This document shows, one piece after another, positions 1 to 5,757 of a DNA stretch of 8,152 nt. A program made the translations under genes and the position numbers. Source of the DNA: a bacterium Ga0077546 (GTDB taxonomy: Bacteria; Cyanobacteriota; Vampirovibrionia; Obscuribacterales; Obscuribacteraceae). The DNA lies in the NCBI GenBank assembly GCA_001464165.1, contig LNEX01000358.1:1-8152 (forward strand). Direction: 5' to 3'. Below the pieces are notes generated by a model that saw only the letters and a program-made list of their open reading frames with translations, had not been told where the DNA came from and did no database searches. Within the stretch, counting starts at the first letter, position 1. Each line of letters begins with the position of its first letter.

Positions 1-330
1 ACTTATTGCCTAGTTTGCGGCTTCCGCCTAAAAGAAGAGCAAGAAAAAGAGGATGAGAAGACTGAGGCCGGAGGAAACGCCGACGATAGCGCTGACAATA
101 GTGCTGACGATGGCGACTACAGTCACGGTGATTGGATTATCTGGATAGAGCGTTCGGCTGGATTCATGGCCAGTCTCTTTGGTGGCAGAAACAAAGGTAT
201 AGACGAAGCTGTGCCACGCCTAATTCACAGCACACTGGCAGCGCATCCAGCCATCACCAATATCCGCTGGCATAAGAAAAAAGACTTTGATAGTGGCCGC
301 GAAGATCTGGCAATACCTAACCCTGAATAA
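1..330 (+). CDS. C-terminal part of an unrecognised protein with an acidic linker
   Basis: An open frame runs from the first base to a TAA at 328-330, giving the last 109 residues of a protein whose start lies outside the window. I do not recognise the family. The visible part begins with a CxxC pair (YCLVCGF) that could belong to a zinc-ribbon-like element. A strongly acidic, low-complexity linker of about 30 residues follows (KEEQEKEDEK, then ADDS/ADNS/ADDG repeats). After it comes a more ordinary folded-looking segment containing WIIWIERSAGFMASLFGG and ending HPAITNIRWHKKKDFDSGREDL. No signal peptide or clear membrane helix is visible. The exported-protein gene starts 14 bp after the stop on the same strand, so the two are probably co-transcribed. 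The uninterrupted frame and sensible amino-acid composition support a real gene. The function is unknown. Confidence 0.7.
   Translation, partial: TYCLVCGFRLKEEQEKEDEKTEAGGNADDSADNSADDGDYSHGDWIIWIERSAGFMASLFGGRNKGIDEAVPRLIHSTLAAHPAITNIRWHKKKDFDSGREDLAIPNPE
79..114 (+). repeat. Three degenerate 12-bp tandem units inside the partial gene
   Basis: Three consecutive in-frame 12-bp units encode Ala-Asp-Asp-Ser, Ala-Asp-Asn-Ser and Ala-Asp-Asp-Gly. The units differ at several third positions, so the repeat is old or kept at the protein level. It forms the centre of the acidic linker. It is likely a length-variable spacer, but that is inference. Confidence 0.5.
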
Positions 331-344
331 ATTGGTTAAACAAA

Positions 345-983
345 ATGCACAAACTGTATCGTCAGAGTTTCTTTCTTCTTTCCATACTTGCAATGCTTCC
401 AACTGTTCCTTATCTCACAAATGGGGCTTTAGCTCAAAAGAACATTGACAGAAAACGGAACCTAGGCCAGCTCAAGCAATCGGTGATAGTTCAAAATAAA
501 ACGGCTATTCCAGCTTGGCACGAAATTAAGAACTTAGAAAGTCTCTCCAATCAACAAAGGACCAGCCTAGCAACACTGTATAGACCCTACAAGCAGAGAC
601 TCCGTTCGCTTAAGGAGCAATTACAAACTGCTATCAAAGAAGAAAATGCCGGCACCAGTAGCAATACTTTGCCTAGCAAGAACAATAAAAATCCTAACAT
701 TACTGTCGGCGAAGCCATCCTACTGGGCTCGCTTGAACCAGAAGAGTTTAGCGGCAGCGAGAGCGGAGATCGCGTAGCAAAAGAACAGGCGAGCAATGCC
801 GAAGTCAGAGATCTTTTCGCACGCATGATCGCCACAAAGAGAGACGCCTGGAATCACTTGCAGCCTCTGCTGACGCGAGCCCAAGTGAAAGAAGTGACGG
901 CTTCAGCCACAGCCAGAATGAGATCTAAGTTGGCGAGAACTGCCCACCCTGTCAGCAAAAACGATCACGAATCAGTCGACTGA
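345..983 (+). CDS. Exported LTXXQ-like (Spy/CpxP-like) helical protein, putative
   Basis: The protein is 212 residues with a clear Sec signal peptide: basic start (MHKLYRQ), hydrophobic core at about 8-26, and an AxA-type cleavage site (ALA before Gln31). The mature protein is charged and mostly predicted helical. Two motifs resemble the LTXXQ signature of Spy/CpxP/ZraP periplasmic proteins. LSNQQR at 67-72 is followed by a basic helix (YKQRLRSLKEQLQTA), and LLTRAQVKEV at 175-184 follows a Trp-containing helix. The linker at 102-120 is rich in Asn, Ser and Lys, and no cysteines are present. The Spy/CpxP family consists of periplasmic chaperones or metal- and envelope-stress sensors. Assignment here rests on motif and layout only, so an unrelated exported helical protein remains possible. 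No strong Shine-Dalgarno precedes the ATG, but the signal peptide fixes the start. It lies 14 bp after the upstream gene, so probably in one operon. Confidence 0.72.
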   Translation: MHKLYRQSFFLLSILAMLPTVPYLTNGALAQKNIDRKRNLGQLKQSVIVQNKTAIPAWHEIKNLESLSNQQRTSLATLYRPYKQRLRSLKEQLQTAIKEENAGTSSNTLPSKNNKNPNITVGEAILLGSLEPEEFSGSESGDRVAKEQASNAEVRDLFARMIATKRDAWNHLQPLLTRAQVKEVTASATARMRSKLARTAHPVSKNDHESVD

Positions 984-1003
984 AGCCAGCAAATACGGCC
1001 TCT

Positions 1004-1042
1004 TCTTAAGCTTAAGACAAGAATGTCTTAAAGCGCTCTTAA
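1004..1042. promoter_or_regulatory. Overlapping palindromes built on TCTTAA in the intergenic gap
   Basis: This sits in the 129-bp gap (984-1112) between the exported-protein gene and the CorA-like gene. Positions 1004-1017 form a perfect 14-bp palindrome (TCTTAAGCTTAAGA). Positions 1012-1019 (TTAAGACA) and 1024-1031 (TGTCTTAA) form a perfect 8-bp inverted repeat around a 4-base AGAA loop. The two structures share 1012-1017, so they could not form together in RNA. A further TCTTAA copy lies at 1037-1042. No T-run follows, and the stems are AT-rich, which argues against an ordinary intrinsic terminator. An operator for a dimeric regulator, or a weak alternating hairpin, are the options. Confidence 0.4.
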
Positions 1043-1112
1043 CCATGCCGAGTTGACAATTAAGCTAACAAACAAGAGAGAAAAAAGAAAATGAAGAGGA
1101 AAAACAACACAA

Positions 1113-1991
1113 ATGAATTCAATAGTTCCTGATACATGGAAAGTACCGCCCCAGCTCATTGCTCGCTTTGGTGACAGTGCTGGCAGACAGAGGGCTATGA
1201 ATGCCGAAGGGCATTTACTTTTAGTGCTACACGATCCGCCTAACCCCAATGATCAAGGGCGCAAAGCTAAGTTGTTATGGCGGGCTCCTGACGGTTCTTG
1301 GGCTTGCAATACCGATGGCAGCGATAGCGACTTACTGAAAAAGCATGTGGCCAACTTTGCCGAGCGAGCTGAAGTACTAGAAAGCAAAATGCAAGAGGCA
1401 TCGTGCGCCGACGACTATTTCTTCTTACTGCAAGCAATTGCGCCACTGCACCGCAGCAGTCGCAATTTGCACTCTACGCTGCAACAAGCGCGCGACATCA
1501 TTAGCGAAGACCGAGCCATTATCGTGGCCCGCGATTCAGCGGCTGATATTGAGCGCACCTTCGAGCTTCTGCACCTAGACGCCAAAAACGGCCTCGACTA
1601 CACCGTAGCAAGAAAGAGCGAATTGCAATCTCAGCAGACCTATGAAATGGCCCTAAGCGCCCATCGCCTCAATGTGCTGGCTGCCATATTCTTTCCCATC
1701 ACGGCACTGAGTTCAATTTTTGCCATGAACCCCGCCCTAGCGCCAGAGTTATTACTGCACACACCGACCTTCTGGACTGTTATAGGTGTAGGTACTGTAT
1801 GCGGTCTAATACTGAGTCGAAGTATTGGGCAGCCAACGGAGAAAGGCAAATCACTCAAAACCACAAAGAATAAATCTAGATATGGCACCACCACCAATAA
1901 CCAAGCTAACCCCAAAAGAGAAGCAGGCCAAAAGAGACCTGGCAATCGAAATAAAAAGAATCACGAGGCCATCCTAAGGCAGGCGTTTTAA
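1113..1991 (+). CDS. CorA-like two-helix membrane protein with an AMN motif
   Basis: The protein is 292 residues. The N-terminal 180 form a soluble, largely helical region; long helices at about 75-135 and 140-185 resemble the CorA cytoplasmic stalk. The segment RLNVLAAIFFPITALSSIFAMN (185-206) matches the CorA pattern of a first membrane helix following RLN and ending in YGMN, but here the signature reads AMN at 204-206. A second helix lies at about 219-237 (FWTVIGVGTVCGLIL). CorA proteins are pentameric Mg2+/Co2+ channels of the inner membrane in which the GMN loop selects hydrated Mg2+. The Gly-to-Ala change makes transport uncertain. After the second helix comes a long tail (241-292) rich in Lys, Arg and Asn, longer than usual for CorA. 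A purine-rich leader with AGAGGA at 1095-1100 precedes the ATG by 12 bases. The 3' end overlaps the convergent kinase gene by 18 bp. Confidence 0.75.
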   Translation: MNSIVPDTWKVPPQLIARFGDSAGRQRAMNAEGHLLLVLHDPPNPNDQGRKAKLLWRAPDGSWACNTDGSDSDLLKKHVANFAERAEVLESKMQEASCADDYFFLLQAIAPLHRSSRNLHSTLQQARDIISEDRAIIVARDSAADIERTFELLHLDAKNGLDYTVARKSELQSQQTYEMALSAHRLNVLAAIFFPITALSSIFAMNPALAPELLLHTPTFWTVIGVGTVCGLILSRSIGQPTEKGKSLKTTKNKSRYGTTTNNQANPKREAGQKRPGNRNKKNHEAILRQAF

Positions 1992-3221
1992 ACTAACTGT
2001 AAAGCGACTACCCTTACCCACTTCGCTTTCCACCTGGATCTCGCCCTTGTGCCTATCGATAATGGCCTTAACGATAGCCCGACCCAAACCAAAACCGCCA
2101 ATGTCACGAGAGCGCGATTTATCGACGCGATAAAACCGTTGAAAAATGTGGGGCATACTCTCGTCAGGTATACCAATGCCGTTATCTTCAATCGAAATTC
2201 TCAACCAATCTCCGTCCACTTGATACTTAACATTGACGACACCATCTTCGTCGGTGTAGCGGATGGCATTAGCCACTAGGTTTAGTAAGAGTCTCTCAAG
2301 TGACTCACTATTGCCAAGCAAAGTGACGTCTGGCAAAGCATCACAACAAAGCTTAATTCGTCTTGCACGAGCCAATTGTTCGCACTCAGCAAGCACTGGG
2401 GAAGCAATACTATCAAGGCGAATATGGTCAATTGGAGCGGGATAATCCGGTGACTCCATGCGCGAGAGTACAACCAAACTCTGGCCCAAAGATTTCATTC
2501 GCCCACTGGCGCGATTGATAATGGCTAGTACATTTGAACCAAGTTGACTATCTTCAAAGGTCGCTTCTAGAGTCTGCACAGAGGCTTCAATCACACTAAT
2601 TGGTGTATTAATTTCATGAGCTGCATCAGCCACGAACTGACGTAAAAGCTCCATCGTTTCTTCAACTGGTTTAACAGCATTACCAGCAAACCAAGAACCA
2701 CAAACAGCTACCGCCAGGGCCAAGAACGGAGAGAGCGAGACCATAGTCAAGACTATTTGCCTGAGAGCATCATCACGCTGCCGCGCGGATACCTGCACCT
2801 GCAAATAGCCACTGAGTTTAGTGCCATCTCGAATTTCAATATAGAATGAACGCAAATTGACATCGTCTAAAGAAGACGGTTTTGGTCCATCGACGCGAAC
2901 AAAGCCAGAGCTTAGCTGGCGATGACCAACAGGTCCAAACTCTTCTAACAATTTTCTGTCTGTATCAAAAACCTGAATACTGAAAGGCACCTCTTCGTGC
3001 CTCGATTGTGCCCGCAGGCCCCACCGATTGAGTGACGGCCCCCGTGCAGTCATATCCACTGCAGGCAATACTTCAGCAGCAAGGCCCTGTAATTGATTGT
3101 CGATAGACCTATCGAGTTGAGCAGCGAACATAAAAATCGCTACAGCCCCACCGAGAAAATAGAGCAAGACAAAAAGCAAAACGAACTCAACTGTCAAACG
3201 GCGGCGTAAGTCATGCTTCAC
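1974..3221 (-). CDS. Sensor histidine kinase, two-component, OmpR-partner type
   Basis: The protein is 415 residues and membrane-bound. Helix 1 is at about 11-34, an extracytoplasmic sensor region at about 35-155, and helix 2 at about 157-179. Helix 2 is followed by only a short linker (AGNAVKPVEETMELL) and then the dimerisation helix, so no full HAMP domain is visible, as in cyanobacterial RppB/NrsS-type kinases. The phospho-acceptor is His202 in FVADAAHEINTP. The ATPase domain shows the N box (NLVANAIRY, 314-322), G1 (DNGIGIP, 346-352), F box (FQRFYR, 360-365) and G2 (GGFGLGRAIV, 375-384). G2 has Arg where Leu is commoner, but the glycines are intact. The start is GTG, directly after the regulator's stop codon; the next in-frame Met (residue 31) would cut away most of helix 1. 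GGTGA lies 7 bases upstream of the GTG. Its partner is surely the adjacent regulator. The ligand cannot be told. Confidence 0.95.
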   Translation of the reverse strand: MKHDLRRRLTVEFVLLFVLLYFLGGAVAIFMFAAQLDRSIDNQLQGLAAEVLPAVDMTARGPSLNRWGLRAQSRHEEVPFSIQVFDTDRKLLEEFGPVGHRQLSSGFVRVDGPKPSSLDDVNLRSFYIEIRDGTKLSGYLQVQVSARQRDDALRQIVLTMVSLSPFLALAVAVCGSWFAGNAVKPVEETMELLRQFVADAAHEINTPISVIEASVQTLEATFEDSQLGSNVLAIINRASGRMKSLGQSLVVLSRMESPDYPAPIDHIRLDSIASPVLAECEQLARARRIKLCCDALPDVTLLGNSESLERLLLNLVANAIRYTDEDGVVNVKYQVDGDWLRISIEDNGIGIPDESMPHIFQRFYRVDKSRSRDIGGFGLGRAIVKAIIDRHKGEIQVESEVGKGSRFTVSLKRLP

Positions 3222-3232
3222 TTATGCTTCAC
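3211..3232 (-). repeat. 11-bp tandem duplication at the regulator/kinase junction
   Basis: Read on the minus strand, GTGAAGCATAA (3232-3222) is followed directly by GTGAAGCATGA (3221-3211), matching at 10 of 11 bases. The first copy contains the last codons and the TAA stop of the response regulator. The second copy starts exactly with the GTG start codon of the kinase. A small tandem duplication may have set the zero-base gene junction; that is inference. Confidence 0.6.
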
Positions 3233-3896
3233 CAAGCTTATAGCCAACACCGTATACAGTGGCAATGACAGAAGGGGTGCCAGCGGTATCGAGCTTCTTC
3301 CTTACTCTGGTGATATGCCCGCGCACTGTATCAAGCAGAGCCTCCGTGTCAGATTCCCAAACACTAGACAAAATATCTTCAGCTGAAAATACCTGATGGG
3401 GATGACGCAAAAAGAATTCAAAGAGACGAAACTCTTTAGGAAGAAGATGCACTTCATGGCCGCCTTTAAGCACCTTAAATTCGTTGACATCAATTTCAAG
3501 ATCGCGAAAACGCATCACATCTTGCGCCTGGCCATGGTTGCGGCGCAGAACAGCTCGCACACGAGCGGCTAACTCTTTTAGCTGAAAAGGCTTGGTCATA
3601 TAGTCATCGGCACCAGAATCGAGCCCGGTTTCTTTGTCGTCCACATGGCCCTTGGCAGTAACCATAATGATGCCAGCAGAACCACCAGACTTACGGTAGC
3701 GCTTGCAAATCTCCATGCCATTAACTGACGGCAACATGATGTCGAGAATGACAACATCGTAGTTGTTGGTTTCCATGCGTATAAGCGCCTCTAAACCATC
3801 GTCAGCAATCTCGACTAAATGATGGTCTTTGACAAGCCAGTTCTTTACAAGCTCAGCCAAATCTGCTTCATCTTCAACTATTAGAATCTTTGCCAT
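3222..3896 (-). CDS. Response regulator, OmpR/PhoB family
   Basis: The protein is 224 residues, the usual length of the family. The receiver domain (1-118) has the acidic pair Glu8/Asp9, phospho-acceptor Asp52 in VVILDIMLP, Thr80 in MVTA and Lys102 in TKPF. The winged-helix DNA-binding domain (about 125-222) has LLPKEFRLFEFFLRHP, the recognition helix DTVRGHITRVRKKL, and a wing ending VYGVGYKL. Once phosphorylated by the adjacent kinase it should dimerise and bind direct repeats. It follows sulP by 39 bp on the same strand and abuts the kinase gene (TAA then GTG), so the three are probably one operon. No strong Shine-Dalgarno is visible before its ATG. It resembles cyanobacterial RppA/NrsR-like regulators, but the targets cannot be known from the protein. 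Candidate sites lie upstream of sulP and hyfB. Confidence 0.96.
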   Translation of the reverse strand: MAKILIVEDEADLAELVKNWLVKDHHLVEIADDGLEALIRMETNNYDVVILDIMLPSVNGMEICKRYRKSGGSAGIIMVTAKGHVDDKETGLDSGADDYMTKPFQLKELAARVRAVLRRNHGQAQDVMRFRDLEIDVNEFKVLKGGHEVHLLPKEFRLFEFFLRHPHQVFSAEDILSSVWESDTEALLDTVRGHITRVRKKLDTAGTPSVIATVYGVGYKLGEA

Positions 3897-3935
3897 AAAT
3901 GCAATGATACACCGATTGGCGCCCTCATTACTCTC

Positions 3936-5564
3936 TTAAAGAGCAGCAAGATGTTTACGGGAAGCAGTGGGGTGCTTGGTGACACTCTGATGCAATTCAA
4001 GGCCTCTGTACTCAACTGAACCACCACTGTTTTCTTGGTCGCGGGCGAAATCGTGTAAATGCTCCATAACAGTGTGATCAATAAATGTGGCATTGCCAAG
4101 ATCAAGCACTACTTTCTTGTTTGCCGGAATCTTAGCCAGATACTTTCTCAAAGAAATATAGTTTGAGAAAACTGCTGCTTCATTGATTCTCAAGACTACA
4201 GTATCTATACCTTGCTCAGTAAGCACAGCGTTGGCCTTGAACAACTGACTGATGTGCACACCACGCAAAATATGCAGCAAGAATTTAACAGCTACTCCTG
4301 CAGCTACGCCAACCAGCAAATCAGTGGCTAGAGTGACCACAATGGTGGTGACAAAGAGCAAACTTTGCTCCCATCCAATAGCGTGAGTATCTCTGAAAAC
4401 TTTTGGTGAAGCGAGCCGATAACCAGTAAAGACAAGCAAAGCAGCCAATGATGATAGAGGAATAGAATTGATCATCGTAGCTGCAAGCAGCACAAATATA
4501 AGGATGAAAAAGCCGTGGAAGAAATTAGACCACCGGGTCTTAGCACCGTTTGCAATATTGGCAGTACTACGAACAATTTCAGCAATCATCGGCAAGCCGC
4601 CAATCATGCCAGAAATAGCACTACCAAGGCCGACAGCCGAAAGGTCTCTGCTAAGATCTGCATGCCTCTTATAAGGGTCAAGTTTGTCTACAGCGGAGCA
4701 ACTTAGAACGGTTTCGATACCCTGAATCAGCGTAATCGATAGTACTGAAAGCCAAAACCCGTTCATTGTAATCGCATTAAAATCAGGGCCAGTAAAGGCT
4801 GTGGCCATATTAGTAGGCACCTGCACCAGACATTTCAAGGGATTAATATCAAAGCTTTGACCAGCAAAAACATAAGAATGCTCAGTGGTTATGTGAAAGA
4901 CACATCCTAGACCACAGGCAGCCAGCACAACAATTATTGGAGCCGGTATCTTGCGCAAGATACCGCTTTTAACAAACGTCAATCCAATCAAAATGAGCAT
5001 GCTCATTACGCCAATGGCCGCAATTTCAGGATTAGCATGAGCAATGGTGAAAGGTATTTCGAGGAAAAGCTCGATGGGCTCCTTTGAAGGCGGTGTAACA
5101 CCCAGCATCACAGGAAACTGTTTGAGCATGATGACAATGCCGATTGATGCCAACATTCCGTGCACAACTGAAGCCGGGAAAAACTTGCCTAATTCACCAG
5201 CCTTGAACAGCCCCATTACAAAGAGAAGTACACCAGATATAACGATGGCAGCTAAAGTAGCGTGGTAACCCTGGCTGCCACCTCCCAAGCGCTCTACTGA
5301 GCTCAACAGAACAATAATTAAACCAGCAGCAGGTCCGTTAATAGTGACGAAAGAACCACTAATTTGAGAGACTAACAAGCCACCGACCATTGCCCCAATG
5401 ATGCCAGCCATTGGCGGCATACCAGAGGCCATGGCTATTCCAAGCGAAAGTGGTAAAGCTACAAGAAAAAGAATAAAGCCAGAGACGATATCAGTCTTCC
5501 AATTTTGCTTAAGTCCAGCAAGACGATCGGCTGGCAAAATTGTATGGCTCGACTCTGACATCAT
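3936..5564 (-). CDS. SulP-family inorganic anion transporter with STAS domain
   Basis: The protein is 542 residues, with an N-terminal membrane domain of many helices (about 25-440) and a C-terminal cytoplasmic STAS domain (about 450-535). The start contains the SulP signature region: DIVSGFILFLVALPLSLGIA, then MAGIIGAMVGG, SGSFVTINGPAAGL. Further helices include TVLSCSAVDKLDPYKR and SAISGMIGGLPMIAEIVRS, both typical of the family. The STAS segment reads VVLDLGNATFIDHTVMEHL, then GLELHQSVTKHP near the C-terminus. From memory, a DHTVME form and a closing HP-x-A-x-RK are shared with SulP members thought to carry bicarbonate or sulfate, so this is probably that branch; the substrate is inferred. 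SulP proteins are secondary transporters in the inner membrane. Two ATGs are adjacent; GGAG (5571-5568) lies 3 bases from the first and 6 from the second, so Met2 (5561) may be the true start. It heads the likely operon with the two-component pair. Confidence 0.93.
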   Translation of the reverse strand: MMSESSHTILPADRLAGLKQNWKTDIVSGFILFLVALPLSLGIAMASGMPPMAGIIGAMVGGLLVSQISGSFVTINGPAAGLIIVLLSSVERLGGGSQGYHATLAAIVISGVLLFVMGLFKAGELGKFFPASVVHGMLASIGIVIMLKQFPVMLGVTPPSKEPIELFLEIPFTIAHANPEIAAIGVMSMLILIGLTFVKSGILRKIPAPIIVVLAACGLGCVFHITTEHSYVFAGQSFDINPLKCLVQVPTNMATAFTGPDFNAITMNGFWLSVLSITLIQGIETVLSCSAVDKLDPYKRHADLSRDLSAVGLGSAISGMIGGLPMIAEIVRSTANIANGAKTRWSNFFHGFFILIFVLLAATMINSIPLSSLAALLVFTGYRLASPKVFRDTHAIGWEQSLLFVTTIVVTLATDLLVGVAAGVAVKFLLHILRGVHISQLFKANAVLTEQGIDTVVLRINEAAVFSNYISLRKYLAKIPANKKVVLDLGNATFIDHTVMEHLHDFARDQENSGGSVEYRGLELHQSVTKHPTASRKHLAAL

Positions 5565-5566
5565 GG

Positions 5567-5571
5567 TCTCC
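5567..5571 (-). promoter_or_regulatory. Ribosome binding site of sulP
   Basis: On the minus strand GGAGA precedes ACC-ATG-ATG or overlaps that spacing by one base. GGAG stands 3 bases from the first ATG and 6 from the second. Normal spacing therefore favours translation from the second ATG (5561-5559), shortening the protein by one residue. Confidence 0.55.
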
Positions 5572-5613
5572 AGTATCTTTCACACACAGCCACGGCACGA
5601 AGCTCATGGCCTT

Positions 5614-5629
5614 TGTTAGAACGTTAACA
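5614..5629. promoter_or_regulatory. Dyad TGTTA-N6-TAACA between divergent genes
   Basis: Arms TGTTA (5614-5618) and TAACA (5625-5629) are perfect inverted repeats around GAACGT. The dyad lies 50-65 bp upstream of the sulP start, where a promoter or operator would be expected. Five-base arms can arise by chance in AT-rich DNA, so support is weak. Confidence 0.25.
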
Positions 5630-5633
5630 GGCA

Positions 5634-5655
5634 AAAGTGATGAAGATGTGATCAA
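5634..5655 (+). promoter_or_regulatory. Direct repeat pair with GTGAT at an 11-bp period (box A)
   Basis: Two adjacent 11-bp units, AAAGTGATGAA (5634-5644) and GATGTGATCAA (5645-5655), match at 8 of 11 positions with a common GTGAT core. The box ends 70-91 bp upstream of the sulP start, in the usual place for activator binding. Tandem 11-bp repeats are the normal target geometry of OmpR/PhoB-family regulators. The link to the regulator encoded at 3222-3896 is inference. Confidence 0.45.
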
Positions 5656-5722
5656 TTCGTCGCTCGCAATAAGCAGTTACATTTGTACACTCGAAAATCA
5701 CCCGGCAAAAAATTTTCATGCG

Positions 5723-5744
5723 ACCATCACACTTCGATCACATT
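5723..5744 (-). promoter_or_regulatory. Direct repeat pair with GTGAT at an 11-bp period (box B)
   Basis: Read on the minus strand, AATGTGATCGA (5744-5734) is followed by AGTGTGATGGT (5733-5723). They match each other at 8 of 11 positions and share the GTGAT core with box A, in opposite orientation. The box lies 14-35 bp upstream of the first hyfB ATG (5758) and 38-59 bp upstream of the second in-frame ATG (5782). It could overlap the hyfB promoter and act as an operator. The binding protein is inferred, not shown. Confidence 0.45.
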
Positions 5745-5757
5745 CTACTGTTAGCGT

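Noticed and set aside
490..500. STAS segment of SulP lacking the Asp-Ser-Ser-Gly of SpoIIAA, first read as a lost phosphorylation site (positions are residues of the SulP protein)
   Set aside because: The DHTVME form is, as I recall, a shared trait of a SulP subgroup, so it is probably family-normal and not a defect.
1012..1031. Hairpin as an intrinsic terminator of the exported-protein gene
   Set aside because: The stem is AT-rich (two G/C pairs) and no T-run follows on either strand.
1053..1058. Perfect TTGACA -35 hexamer before the CorA-like gene
   Set aside because: At 16-18 bp downstream the sequence is purine-rich (AGAGAG and neighbours) with no TATAAT-like -10, so I do not call a promoter.
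1091..1132. Short 13-codon frame starting ATG at 1091 and overlapping the CorA-like start
   Set aside because: It is too short and lies in a purine-rich leader, with no evidence of a leader-peptide function.
3933..3943. CTCTT-A-AAGAG inverted repeat at the sulP stop codon
   Set aside because: The central spacer is a single base, too short for an RNA hairpin with this full stem, and no T-run follows. It lies within a co-directional operon.
5645..5742. TGTGATC and GATCACA suggested a CRP/FNR-type site
   Set aside because: The inverted halves are about 82 bp apart, whereas a CRP site needs them within 22 bp. Neighbouring copies are direct repeats at an 11-bp period, which fits OmpR/PhoB binding better.
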